The notes below the pieces were generated by a model, which saw only the letters and a list, made by a program, of their open reading frames with translations, was not told where the DNA came from and searched no databases. From a virus: DNA of 64,000 nucleotides. The translations under genes were made by a program, and so were the position numbers. Below, one piece after another: positions 55,901 to 63,885 of the stretch; positions within the stretch are counted from its first letter, which is position 1; every line of letters starts with the position of its first letter. The stretch spans positions 1-64,000 of the IMG/VR virus record IMGVR_UViG_3300044639_001298, one strand, 5' to 3'.

Positions 55901-57709
55901 TTAGGAAATAACACCTTGTTGTCTTTTATACTGGTTTAATTTGTATAAAACTGTGTCCATAATTTCTTTTTGTACCTCGGGTTTTTTAAACATGTTAGTA
56001 ATAAGATTATTGTCACCACTAATACTACCATTCAAGTTTATATTAATGTCAATACTTCCTCCAACATTTCCACCTACGTTTGATAATGCACTTCCTAAGT
56101 TGGTTCCAACAGCAACTTCATCACCGACAATTCCTTGATATATTTTACCTTTGGATAGAATCGTAGGGGCGGTGCCACTGTTTGGAAAAAACGCATCATT
56201 TATCGTACTAATATTTTCAAGAGACCTTTTTAACCCTTCAGTTCCCGTTTCTAAGGTTGTAGCACCAGCCGTTGCAACACCTTTTTCTAGTCTAGTACCT
56301 TCTGTTAATTCTTTTTGTGATAATGTCGATACATCACTAGTCAATTTTTTATAGGCATCCGCGGTTATTTTGTTTGTTTCTTCTATGTCTTTTATTAATT
56401 TTTCTTGTTCCTTATCACTCAAACTTAAAACAATTGCTTTTTCTATTTGTTGTAATGAGGATAATTGTTTTTCTTCAAGATTCATTTGACTGATTGCAAT
56501 TTCTTCAGCTGTTTTTTTGGAATCAATTTCGTACTTATCGAGTGCGTCTTTAAAGTTTTGGTCTTTCATTAATTCAGTCAAGTCTTTTGTTCCTTCATCA
56601 AAACCAGGAATATCAACCCTGACTTTACCATCTTTATCAATTTGGGCTAAACTCGATAAAACTCCTTGTTGTGCTTCATCAAGATTTGATAAATCTACCG
56701 ATTTACTAATAAAGTCTAATTTTGCCATCTCTCGACCAGACTCTAACATGTCGTCCAAATTGGCACCTGTCAGTTCTGCTTGTTGTCTTAATCTATATAA
56801 ATCTTGTGTTGATGCGTCAAATGTTCCGGTAGCCTTATTAAACTTAAATGCTGATGCCGTAGATTTTGCAAGTTCATCTTGAAGACCAGCCATGTCACTT
56901 TGAGCCATATATAATAATTGGAACGGGTCTCCTAATTTACCAATCGCTCCTCCTAACATTTGAAATCCTGCTGCTGCTTCTATCGCACCTTCAGGGTCTA
57001 AAATTTTTTGTTGTAAACCTTTAGCTCCGATACTTTCAATTGAAGTTCTTAACATTGCCGCTTGTTTGGCCATGGTTTTTAATCCTTCTATACCATTTTT
57101 GAATCCAAATCCACCGGCCATTTTTAATCCGCCCTGTACCGCTTTCATATATGCCGCAGTATTAACACCCGCTCTTCTTGCTTCGTCGGCAATACCTCTC
57201 ATAGTTTGTAATGCCTCCTCTTGAGTACCTCCCATCCTTACAAGGTCTGTAACCATTTTTGTTACTTCCTTATTTGTTAAACCAAAAGCCTTTCCTGTTG
57301 CAATTATGTCTTTTAAAAACACCGCAGATGGATTTACCATTCTACCCATACCTTCAGCTAATCCGGCAGCAGCTTCTTGGACATCTTTCATCGAACCTCC
57401 GAATTTCAAACTTAGTGATAATGCATCACTTAGAGTTCTTCTAAATTCACCTGCTCTATCCGACCCCTTTCCCGTAAAGTCGGCAATACCACCCATACTT
57501 CGCAAAATATTTTTTGCAGCAGTATCGATACCAACCATTTGTTTTTGTTGGTTTTGTACAATATCTGTTAATCCTGCAAGACCTTCAGTAACATTTGCAA
57601 CGTAATCAGAAAATGCGGTTTCCATTCCTTTAAGGAACCCCGCTTCACCACCAAAAGATTTAAACTTAGATGAACCACCACCTTCTATTTCTGCGTCAAA
57701 AAATAACAT
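55901..57709 (-). CDS. Tail tape measure protein
   Basis: This 602-residue protein is largely helical and sets tail length. It contains long amphipathic helices with Gly/Ala-rich turns (LSLSLKFGGSMKDVQEAAAG, KMVTDLVRMGGTQEEALQTM, AGVNTAAYMKAVQGGLKMAG), typical of tape measure proteins. The C-terminus is a beta segment with GGSIDININLNGSISGD and a final helix. T4 gp29 has 590 residues, so a T4-like tail length is expected. The gene follows the gp26-type and 39-residue genes, the standard order in which tail chaperones precede the tape measure, and it has its own TATTTAT site. Confidence 0.85.
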   Translation of the reverse strand: MLFFDAEIEGGGSSKFKSFGGEAGFLKGMETAFSDYVANVTEGLAGLTDIVQNQQKQMVGIDTAAKNILRSMGGIADFTGKGSDRAGEFRRTLSDALSLSLKFGGSMKDVQEAAAGLAEGMGRMVNPSAVFLKDIIATGKAFGLTNKEVTKMVTDLVRMGGTQEEALQTMRGIADEARRAGVNTAAYMKAVQGGLKMAGGFGFKNGIEGLKTMAKQAAMLRTSIESIGAKGLQQKILDPEGAIEAAAGFQMLGGAIGKLGDPFQLLYMAQSDMAGLQDELAKSTASAFKFNKATGTFDASTQDLYRLRQQAELTGANLDDMLESGREMAKLDFISKSVDLSNLDEAQQGVLSSLAQIDKDGKVRVDIPGFDEGTKDLTELMKDQNFKDALDKYEIDSKKTAEEIAISQMNLEEKQLSSLQQIEKAIVLSLSDKEQEKLIKDIEETNKITADAYKKLTSDVSTLSQKELTEGTRLEKGVATAGATTLETGTEGLKRSLENISTINDAFFPNSGTAPTILSKGKIYQGIVGDEVAVGTNLGSALSNVGGNVGGSIDININLNGSISGDNNLITNMFKKPEVQKEIMDTVLYKLNQYKRQQGVIS

Positions 57710-57720
57710 GTTTTTATTTT

Positions 57721-57727
57721 ATAAATA
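57721..57727 (-). promoter_or_regulatory. TATTTAT element (candidate phage late promoter)
   Basis: The minus strand reads TTCTATTTATAAAATAAAA, 11 bases before the tape measure ATG and just after the stop of the 39-residue gene. Confidence 0.45.
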
Positions 57728-57736
57728 GAATGGACC

Positions 57737-57856
57737 TTATTTTTTATACATTTCAACAATTTTAGAAATGAAATATTTTCTTTCAAATGTTGGCATAACT
57801 AATAAATCCTTATAGGTAAAATTTAATTCTCTTGAGATTAAAAAGAATTCATCCAT
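57737..57856 (-). CDS. 39-residue protein between the gp26-like and tape measure genes
   Basis: An ATG at 57856, ten bases after the gp26-like stop, opens a frame reading MDEFFLISRELNFTYKDLLV and then MPTFERKYFISKIVEMYKK before TAA. The YKDLLVMPTFERKYF core (helix, MP turn, aromatic helix) looks like the small second part of tail-assembly chaperone systems that precede tape measure genes in many phages. There that part is often joined to the first by frameshifting. The coding quality of the frame (no rare stops, charged helix) and its position support a real gene. The function is inferred from position. Confidence 0.65.
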   Translation of the reverse strand: MDEFFLISRELNFTYKDLLVMPTFERKYFISKIVEMYKK

Positions 57857-57866
57857 TACATTTTTT

Positions 57867-58625
57867 CTATATTCCGAAGAAAGGACGAAAAAATTCAGCC
57901 CCAAAAGTCACATCAATAGTAACTTTTTCTCCTGACGGGGCCATAATTGTTTTTAATAAATCTAATTCAGGTTCACACCTTCTTAAAAATTTTCTTAATT
58001 CTTTAGAGTCCATTATTGGTAATTGGTTCACAAATTTCGAAATCTGTTCTCTATTTGTTTCACCATCAACACTAACAATAGATTTTTCCAATCTTCTTGT
58101 TACCACAGGTGCAACCATTTTTTCAGGATATTGCTCCTTCATTTTATCGATTTCTCTTTCATCACCTAAATTTAATAAACGTAACTTTACCTTCTTTTTT
58201 GTTTTAGGAAGTACGAATTCAAAAAGACCTTCTTCGTTAGGTTGTATTTCAGACTCTTTTATATTAATGTTATCTAACATAATTGTAGTTTCAAATAAAG
58301 AATCAGTTTTAGGGTCTCTAATCTTGAAATCGTATTCACTACCAAAAGAAGTGTTTCTTAAAAATATCAAAATAGCCTGAACGTCAACATTAAGTAATTG
58401 GTTGATGTCAAATCCAGGTTCATATATTTTATTTTTAAGTAATGTATGTATAATACCATCATTTATAATATTTGGGGATGCCAAATAGTTTTCATCCATA
58501 GCGGTTAAATAACCAACCTTTAAACTTTCCTTTTTTGGTTTATAGAAAACACCTTTAGTTGGTAATGTAACTAAATCGTGTGGTAGATTGAAATCCATCT
58601 GTCCGTATTGTGCACTTTGGTCCAT
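57867..58625 (-). CDS. gp26-like T4-type baseplate/tail assembly protein
   Basis: This 252-residue protein has the T4_baseplate (gp26-like) pattern. It starts with DLVTLPTKGVFY and continues with KVGYLTAMDENYLASPNIIN, a helix (HTLLKNKIYE), INQLLNVDVQAILIFLRNTS and SEYDFKIRDPKT. The C-terminal half is a helical region (REIDKMKEQYPEK, NQLPIMDSKELRKFLRRCEP). In T4 the gene product takes part in hub assembly; in many related phages its gene lies before the tape measure, as here, where it probably acts as an assembly chaperone. The 39-residue gene follows ten bases after the stop. Confidence 0.82.
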   Translation of the reverse strand: MDQSAQYGQMDFNLPHDLVTLPTKGVFYKPKKESLKVGYLTAMDENYLASPNIINDGIIHTLLKNKIYEPGFDINQLLNVDVQAILIFLRNTSFGSEYDFKIRDPKTDSLFETTIMLDNINIKESEIQPNEEGLFEFVLPKTKKKVKLRLLNLGDEREIDKMKEQYPEKMVAPVVTRRLEKSIVSVDGETNREQISKFVNQLPIMDSKELRKFLRRCEPELDLLKTIMAPSGEKVTIDVTFGAEFFRPFFGI

Positions 58626-58671
58626 AATTTTTTCTTTAAAAATAACTTGACTTTAGTTTATGTAAATAAAA

Positions 58672-58696
58672 AATCCCACCTAAAATAGATGGGATT
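58672..58696 (-). terminator. Rho-independent terminator after the tail tube gene
   Basis: The stem AATCCCA with TGGGATT around an 11-base loop is followed by TTTTTTATTT on the minus strand, 21 bases after the tube stop. The tube is highly expressed in T4-like phages, and a dedicated terminator fits that. Confidence 0.85.
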
Positions 58697-58717
58697 GGAT
58701 AATATTTTATTTTGTTT

Positions 58718-59206
58718 TTAGTATACTAAGATACATCTATCAGGTCTTAATGTTGCTTTAACTGTAATTAAACCATCTTCACCGTAACCTAATGAATCAA
58801 AGTCAACATTTGTTAAGAATGTTCCTTGTAAAATCCATTTTTCAACTGCCACACCTGTTGGGTCCAACATTTCAAGGTCAATGTCTTTTTTATAACCCGC
58901 AGCATAACCCATACGACCTGTAACTGATTCAGCATGTAAACGAACCCATTCCATAAGAGCTTGTGATGCTGAAGGACCGATTGGGTCACGGAATGTAACG
59001 TCAATTGAACCCCATTTGAATTGACCTGCAACATATGTTTCAGTATTCAAGAACGGAATTGGAACTTCTTTAATTTCAATTTTTGGTCTTGAAGCACTTT
59101 CAACATACCAAGAGTTAATCCCCAAAGAAGATGGGAAAGTTATGATGAACCTGTTTTTTCTTTTTGGTTCATACTGAAAGGGCATTTTCATTAACAAATC
59201 AGCCAT
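58718..59206 (-). CDS. gp19: Tail tube protein, gp19-like
   Basis: The 162 residues match the length of T4 gp19 (163) and its pattern: RFIITFPSSLGINSWYVESA at the start, EIKEVPIPFLNTETYVAG, then WGSIDVTFRDPIGPSASQAL and EWVRLHAESVTGRMGYA in the middle, and DFDSLGYGEDGLITVKATLR at the end. This is the subunit that stacks into the inner tube for DNA passage. It has its own promoter-like site (TATTTAT, 34 bases upstream) and terminator, so it is a single-gene unit. Confidence 0.93.
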   Translation of the reverse strand: MADLLMKMPFQYEPKRKNRFIITFPSSLGINSWYVESASRPKIEIKEVPIPFLNTETYVAGQFKWGSIDVTFRDPIGPSASQALMEWVRLHAESVTGRMGYAAGYKKDIDLEMLDPTGVAVEKWILQGTFLTNVDFDSLGYGEDGLITVKATLRPDRCILVY

Positions 59207-59240
59207 GTCTATCTATTTTTTTGTTTCTTTTATTTTTATT

Positions 59241-59247
59241 ATAAATA
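59241..59247 (-). promoter_or_regulatory. TATTTAT element (candidate phage late promoter) of the tail tube gene
   Basis: The minus strand reads GATATATTTATAATAAAAA, 34 bases upstream of the tube ATG. The spacing is close to that of the sheath gene site (36 bases). Confidence 0.5.
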
Positions 59248-59314
59248 TATCCAACTAAATTTTTTTCTATTTACTTTGTTATTTTTAAAAATTATCGTTG
59301 CATTATAAGTATTT

Positions 59315-60184
59315 CTAGATTTCCTTTTTTTCTCCTCCTTTAGTTAAATAAGTTTTTACTAGTTTTTCAGTATCTTCATCATCTAAAAATTCTTTCATCT
59401 TATCTATATTTCTAGGGTCATCATCAGAAAAACCAATAATAGGTAGTATTTCATTATTTTCTACATCATTTTTGAAGAATGCCTTTTCACCTATTTCTTG
59501 AGCCATATCTTTACAATAAGAAATAAACTCCCTCATCGCTTTGATTTTCCCCTCTTCAGGATTAGTTGCAGACCCCTCACCGAAAGACACGGGATAAAAT
59601 CTACAAAGGTCCAAATACTCACGTAATTCTTTTGGTGTTAATGCTTTTGACTTATTTTCACCAGTGACTTCATTACCGATATTTCTATATCTATAAAGGT
59701 TTTCGGCTAATGTTCTACTATTAAGACCATTCTTATTAGCCATTATTAAATTATACACACCCTCTTTTAAGGTATTTGGATTGTGTCCTCTTGCCGTGAT
59801 GATTGAAAAAATGGAACCACCATTAATACACTCAACAAAATCATTCCAAGATGGACCGACAGATGCAACCATAGCATCTAATACAAATCTCTTATCACCT
59901 TTAACTCCAAAATTTCTAAATGGGTCTGGTGCAAAATCTACAACAGTTGTACCTTTATAACTAAATGGTTCTTTACCGATTTGGTGTCTGTGTTCAGCAA
60001 AGTCTTCTGTGGACATCGGAACCTCTTCGTCGTTTTCACTTAAAACAATAATTGACGTAGGCATAAACATTATATTATCATCCCAATCAAAAGCATAATA
60101 CTTTGTATCGGGATTACCTTCTTCCGTAAAACCTTCGTTAAGTTTGTTTTTTACAAAATCCCTTACGTATTTATTAATATTCAT
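59315..60184 (-). CDS. HAD-superfamily phosphatase with a capsid-targeting-like leader
   Basis: This 289-residue protein has HAD motif I in YAFDWDDNIMFMP (nucleophile D33 and acid/base D35), motif II in SIITARGHNP, and motif IV in GFSDDDPRNIDKM. It is therefore a metal-dependent phosphatase or nucleotidase candidate. The first 17 residues (MNINKYVRDFVKNKLNE, then GF) form a basic helix ending in L-N-E, a T4 prohead-protease-type site, so the enzyme may be carried inside the head. The substrate is unknown; a DNA-end or nucleotide phosphatase would make sense. It is coupled to the 45-residue gene by a TAATG overlap and lies between sheath and tube. Confidence 0.75.
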   Translation of the reverse strand: MNINKYVRDFVKNKLNEGFTEEGNPDTKYYAFDWDDNIMFMPTSIIVLSENDEEVPMSTEDFAEHRHQIGKEPFSYKGTTVVDFAPDPFRNFGVKGDKRFVLDAMVASVGPSWNDFVECINGGSIFSIITARGHNPNTLKEGVYNLIMANKNGLNSRTLAENLYRYRNIGNEVTGENKSKALTPKELREYLDLCRFYPVSFGEGSATNPEEGKIKAMREFISYCKDMAQEIGEKAFFKNDVENNEILPIIGFSDDDPRNIDKMKEFLDDEDTEKLVKTYLTKGGEKKEI

Positions 60185-60321
60185 TATTTTTTAAGTTTTT
60201 CTAAAAGTTTTTCTAATTGTGCTTCGGTGATAATGATATTTTGTTTCTTATCTGCGAAAGTTTGTTTTCCTTTAGTATTATAACCTAAAGATTCTTTGAT
60301 TAATTTTTTTTCTATTTTCAT
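60184..60321 (-). CDS. 45-residue basic helical peptide upstream of the HAD gene
   Basis: The ATG at 60321 opens a frame of 45 codons (MKIEKKLIKESLGYNTKGKQ to ITEAQLEKLLEKLKK) whose TAA overlaps the ATG of the HAD gene by one base. The ending IIITEAQLEKLLEKL resembles the [V/I]-x-L-T-E-x-x-L helix at the start of the 136-residue protein at 1051-1461, so it may be a detached targeting-type helix or a small head core protein. The coupling argues for real translation; function unknown. Confidence 0.6.
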   Translation of the reverse strand: MKIEKKLIKESLGYNTKGKQTFADKKQNIIITEAQLEKLLEKLKK

Positions 60322-60344
60322 AGTGTTATGTGTTAAATAATTTA

Positions 60345-60366
60345 TGGGGGATATTTCTACCCCCCA
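60345..60366 (-). terminator. Terminator-like hairpin after the sheath gene
   Basis: The stem TGGGGG with CCCCCA around a ten-base loop lies 15 bases after the sheath stop. The T-tract on the minus strand is interrupted (TAAATTATTT), so termination may be partial and allow expression of the HAD gene. Confidence 0.65.
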
Positions 60367-60380
60367 CTTATTTTATTTTT

Positions 60381-63300
60381 TTAGATATTGTCAAAAGACG
60401 CTCCTGTTGGTGTAATGACAAACTCGATGTCGATGTATTCTAACGCTCTTGTCGGTTTCAAGAAGATTTTACCTGTTAATGTATTTGAATCTAAATCTTC
60501 AGGTGTGTTAGATACTTGAACTCTAAAGTCAATCAAACCTCTATCTCTTCTAATTTGGTCTAAGATTGGGTTAACTGAATCCAAGAAATCTTGTCTTACT
60601 TTGTTATCATTTTGTTCGAACAATAATCTTACAGCCACCGCTGAAATCAATTTACGAGCTTGTAGTAACAATCTTCTTACGTTGATTCTGTCAAGTGCAG
60701 ATTCTCTGATTTGAAGAGTTTTGTTACCCCAAATTACCGTACCTACATCAGAGAAAGTTGCAATTGGGTTGATTCTACCTTTATATAAAGTATCTCTATC
60801 GTCTTGTGTTAACTTACGTCTTGCTCTAATAGCATTTACTAAACCTCTTGTGTAACCCGCTGAAGCGAACCAAGGGAATGCGATGTTATCAGTCAAAGCT
60901 AAGTTTCTTACAACCTCAGAAGTTGCAGGAATATAGATTTGAGTATTATTAACCGTATCTCTTGTTAAAATCCAAGGGTAGTAAGTTGCGGTATAGTTTG
61001 AATCAATACCAGTACCCTCTAAATTATCTACCGCCTCTTGTGGGTAAATTAATCCTTCAGTAATGTCTTGATAAGTTGGTAAGAACATATTGAAGTCAGG
61101 TGTTGTAGTAATGTAGATTGAATCTGCTCTATCTGTTTCAATCATATCAATTGCATCTTCCACTAAGTTTGAGTTATTTACATAATCAATACCTGGTGTA
61201 GCGAACACATTGATGTTTGTTGATTCGGGGTTAGCAAATGTTGTTTGACCCCATTTGTATGCGTAGTAGTCAGTATTAGCCCAACTTTCTTGGTTAGGTC
61301 CTGAAATTGCTTTAAATGCTCCCCATCCTGATGCTGTAGGATATGTTACCGAACTTGCAGCACCATATTTGAATGCTGTTTGACCTAAAGCATATGAGTC
61401 ACTATTCGTTCTATATTCTCTATAGATATCCCAACCATCAAAACCACCGTAAGCTAATAATGTAAACTTACGAGTATTCAATCTGTAGTATGGGTTATTT
61501 GTATCAGTTGGTTCTGAATTAAATGAACCAACACCTACTTCAAATGCCGATTGACCTGATGTGGCATAAGCGTTTGTTATAGTAACAACTGTTGCTCCAC
61601 TATCCATGTGGAAACCTTTAGTTAAATAACCCCAAGCCGCACCTGTTGTGTCTGTTGCTAAACTTGCTGGAAGTTGTTTTCCTTTATATTGGAAGAAATC
61701 GTAGTCAAAACCTGTAATATTAGAAATACCTAAGTAAGCTCTTCTTGGGTTTTCACCACTTGAGATTACAGGATTATCTCCACCATTAGTTGAGCCGAAA
61801 GGTGGGTTGTAAATTGTTTCTCCCGCTGTGTAGTATTTTGTTTTATAAGGTACAAATGGAGGAGTTGCATTTGCATATTCTCTTGAGATGTAACCCTCGA
61901 ATCCACAAGGTAGTGCGTTTGTTGGTGCTTCATCACTCATCTCCAACATAACATACTTAGACTTAACTTGGTATTCACCATTAGATGTACCGATTTTGTT
62001 TGCTATGTAGTTGTTTTGGGTTGGGTCTAATGAACAGTTTGTGAAACTTTCAAGTACTCTTACGTTTTGGTCGTTATCAAAGAAGTCTCTTACAAATACA
62101 TCGAATGTTCCATTGTTGAATGAAATATTACCAATAGACAACTTAACGTATGTATTAGCTGAGTTACCGTCAGAGATTAGAACAAACTTAAATAATTTGA
62201 AAACTTTATTACCTCTTAGTTCAGAAACAACAAATGGTGTTTCAGGTGTTTGGTATTGTTCTAAATAGAATCCAAGACTATCTGAATTACCTGACCTTGC
62301 TCCTGGTAGACTTACCAAATTACAATATAAACCTCTAATTTGTCCTGCTCTATATCCTGTTTGAAGTAATGCTGGATATGTTTCTTCAACAAATAAAGGT
62401 ACTTCAGTTCTTGATTTACCAAAGTTAGATGCTCCAAATACATTTCTCAAATAATTTTTATCGGTACTTAACATTGAAGTTTCAAATGTGAAATTATCAT
62501 TATCGTAAGTTTTACCTGAGATTTGGAATATTGCGTAAGGGTCTTCAGTTACCGCTGAATAAGAACCTGTACATATCATCTTAACATCAGATGTACCTGA
62601 AACTTCATAGAAAGGTCCCGCATTTGTTGATGTATATGTAGATATACCTCTTGACCTTAATGTTGCAACTACCATATCATCATATGTTGTGTATGGTAAT
62701 GCCGAGTATGTTGTTGTATAGAATGCAACAGTACCTGAGAACACACCTGAAGTAGGTGTTGTTGAAATACCTGAAAGTGCCGCTCCCATACCTTGACCAT
62801 AGTAAGAATTAATTGTACCTGGTTGGTAATTAAATAAAGCGTAATACCAAGGGTCGTTAGTTGTTTGAGCGCTTAGTGAAGCTGCGGTCGCACCTGTCAA
62901 TACACCCACACCAAAATTTTCAGTCCATGCTGAAATTGAACCTGTACCATTAAGTGTTACACCTGTTGTACTGTTAAATGTAGATGCACTTACCGTACCC
63001 CAAAATATTGCACTTGAACCTGAAGTCGATGCACTTGTTGAGTAAAGTGAAATTTGATTAGAAATGTATGTTTGTAAATCACCACCAATTGTAGATGTTC
63101 CACCGTTAAATTCAGTGTATGGTGTGTAGAAATTACCGCTTGCATTTAACGAAGCAGGTACCGATGTTAATGTTACGGTGCCACCTGTACTACCTGTAAA
63201 TGTTACACCAACTGCCGTAGTTATACCCGTAGCCGTAATTGTTGCTGAATTTACATTACCAATTGTTACAATAGACCAAGATGGTCCAGCGTCGTAACCT

Positions 63301-63599
63301 GAAAGACCAAGTACTCTTGTAACAAAAAGTTGATTAGATTGTGATAGGTATGATTTTGCAATGTAAGCCAATTCATATTTTGGTATTTGTGTGTTTACAA
63401 ATTTTTCAGGGCTAGTACCTCCGAAATATGTTTGGAATTCGTCAAAGTTTGTGATGAAAATAGGTTCGAAAGCTGGTCCCTGAAGAGTTTCACCAACCAC
63501 TCCTAATGTAGTTACACCAACACTTTGTGCAACAAATGTTAAGTCTCTTTCTGATGTATACACACCCGGAGAAACAAAAACCTTATTAGATGATGCCAT
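60381..63599 (-). CDS. gp18: Tail sheath protein, gp18-like, with a large insertion
   Basis: The N-terminus, FVSPGVYTSERDLTFVAQSV and VGETLQGPAFEPIFITNFDE, is the classic sheath opening. The C-terminus, WGNKTLQIRESALDRINVRR and LLFEQNDNKVRQDFLDSVNP, with EFVITPTGASFDNI at the end, is the domain that links sheath subunits. At 1072 residues it is much longer than T4 gp18 (659). The extra length is mainly a Ser/Thr/Gly-rich region at about residues 110-360 that would be exposed on the sheath surface. The gene starts 36 bases after a TATTTAT site and has its own terminator. Confidence 0.93.
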   Translation of the reverse strand: MASSNKVFVSPGVYTSERDLTFVAQSVGVTTLGVVGETLQGPAFEPIFITNFDEFQTYFGGTSPEKFVNTQIPKYELAYIAKSYLSQSNQLFVTRVLGLSGYDAGPSWSIVTIGNVNSATITATGITTAVGVTFTGSTGGTVTLTSVPASLNASGNFYTPYTEFNGGTSTIGGDLQTYISNQISLYSTSASTSGSSAIFWGTVSASTFNSTTGVTLNGTGSISAWTENFGVGVLTGATAASLSAQTTNDPWYYALFNYQPGTINSYYGQGMGAALSGISTTPTSGVFSGTVAFYTTTYSALPYTTYDDMVVATLRSRGISTYTSTNAGPFYEVSGTSDVKMICTGSYSAVTEDPYAIFQISGKTYDNDNFTFETSMLSTDKNYLRNVFGASNFGKSRTEVPLFVEETYPALLQTGYRAGQIRGLYCNLVSLPGARSGNSDSLGFYLEQYQTPETPFVVSELRGNKVFKLFKFVLISDGNSANTYVKLSIGNISFNNGTFDVFVRDFFDNDQNVRVLESFTNCSLDPTQNNYIANKIGTSNGEYQVKSKYVMLEMSDEAPTNALPCGFEGYISREYANATPPFVPYKTKYYTAGETIYNPPFGSTNGGDNPVISSGENPRRAYLGISNITGFDYDFFQYKGKQLPASLATDTTGAAWGYLTKGFHMDSGATVVTITNAYATSGQSAFEVGVGSFNSEPTDTNNPYYRLNTRKFTLLAYGGFDGWDIYREYRTNSDSYALGQTAFKYGAASSVTYPTASGWGAFKAISGPNQESWANTDYYAYKWGQTTFANPESTNINVFATPGIDYVNNSNLVEDAIDMIETDRADSIYITTTPDFNMFLPTYQDITEGLIYPQEAVDNLEGTGIDSNYTATYYPWILTRDTVNNTQIYIPATSEVVRNLALTDNIAFPWFASAGYTRGLVNAIRARRKLTQDDRDTLYKGRINPIATFSDVGTVIWGNKTLQIRESALDRINVRRLLLQARKLISAVAVRLLFEQNDNKVRQDFLDSVNPILDQIRRDRGLIDFRVQVSNTPEDLDSNTLTGKIFLKPTRALEYIDIEFVITPTGASFDNI

Positions 63600-63635
63600 G
63601 TTAATAAAAATGTTTTTAGAATTTATTTTTTATAT

Positions 63636-63642
63636 ATAAATA
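63636..63642 (-). promoter_or_regulatory. TATTTAT element (candidate phage late promoter) of the sheath gene
   Basis: The minus strand reads GATGTATTTATATATAAA, 36 bases upstream of the sheath ATG. It faces a plus-strand copy at 63679-63685, forming a divergent pair. Confidence 0.5.
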
Positions 63643-63678
63643 CATCACCAAATAACAAAAAACTTTACCCTAGTATAA

Positions 63679-63685
63679 TATTTAT
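63679..63685 (+). promoter_or_regulatory. TATTTAT element (candidate promoter) of the plus-strand mini-gene
   Basis: The plus strand reads TATAATATTTATCAAAG, 38 bases upstream of the ATG at 63724. The spacing is nearly the same as for the sheath gene on the other strand, which supports the motif as a directional promoter element. Confidence 0.5.
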
Positions 63686-63723
63686 CAAAGAGTAAGAATA
63701 AATTCTGCCTTTTTTCTACCATT

Positions 63724-63885
63724 ATGAAAAACCAAGAAAAAAAAATAAAAAACTTAAAAATAAAACCTGAAGTACATACTATCTTAAAGGAGTATTGTGA
63801 TAAAAATGGTTTGAAGATGTATAAGTTTTTAGAAAAACTAATTACCGATAATTGTAAAGAGGTTAAAGATATATACGGAGAGTAA
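63724..63885 (+). CDS. 53-residue ribbon-helix-helix-like protein, the only plus-strand gene
   Basis: The frame ATG-TAA encodes 53 residues with a lysine-rich N-terminal arm, a short strand (KNLKIKPEVHTIL) and two helices (KEYCDKNGLKMYKFLEKLI). This is the layout of small ribbon-helix-helix DNA-binding proteins (strand, V/P-E-x-H-x-x-L helix, GLKMxKFLEKLI helix). Such a protein would bind DNA as a dimer and could control the divergent sheath promoter. It runs opposite to every other gene in the window, and its stop abuts the stop of the converging partial gene. The DNA-binding role is inferred from pattern only. Confidence 0.65.
   Translation: MKNQEKKIKNLKIKPEVHTILKEYCDKNGLKMYKFLEKLITDNCKEVKDIYGE

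Noticed and set aside
57832-58380. 182-residue plus-strand open frame
   Set aside because: It lies antisense to the well-supported gp26-like gene and has the Ser/Phe-rich composition of a shadow frame.
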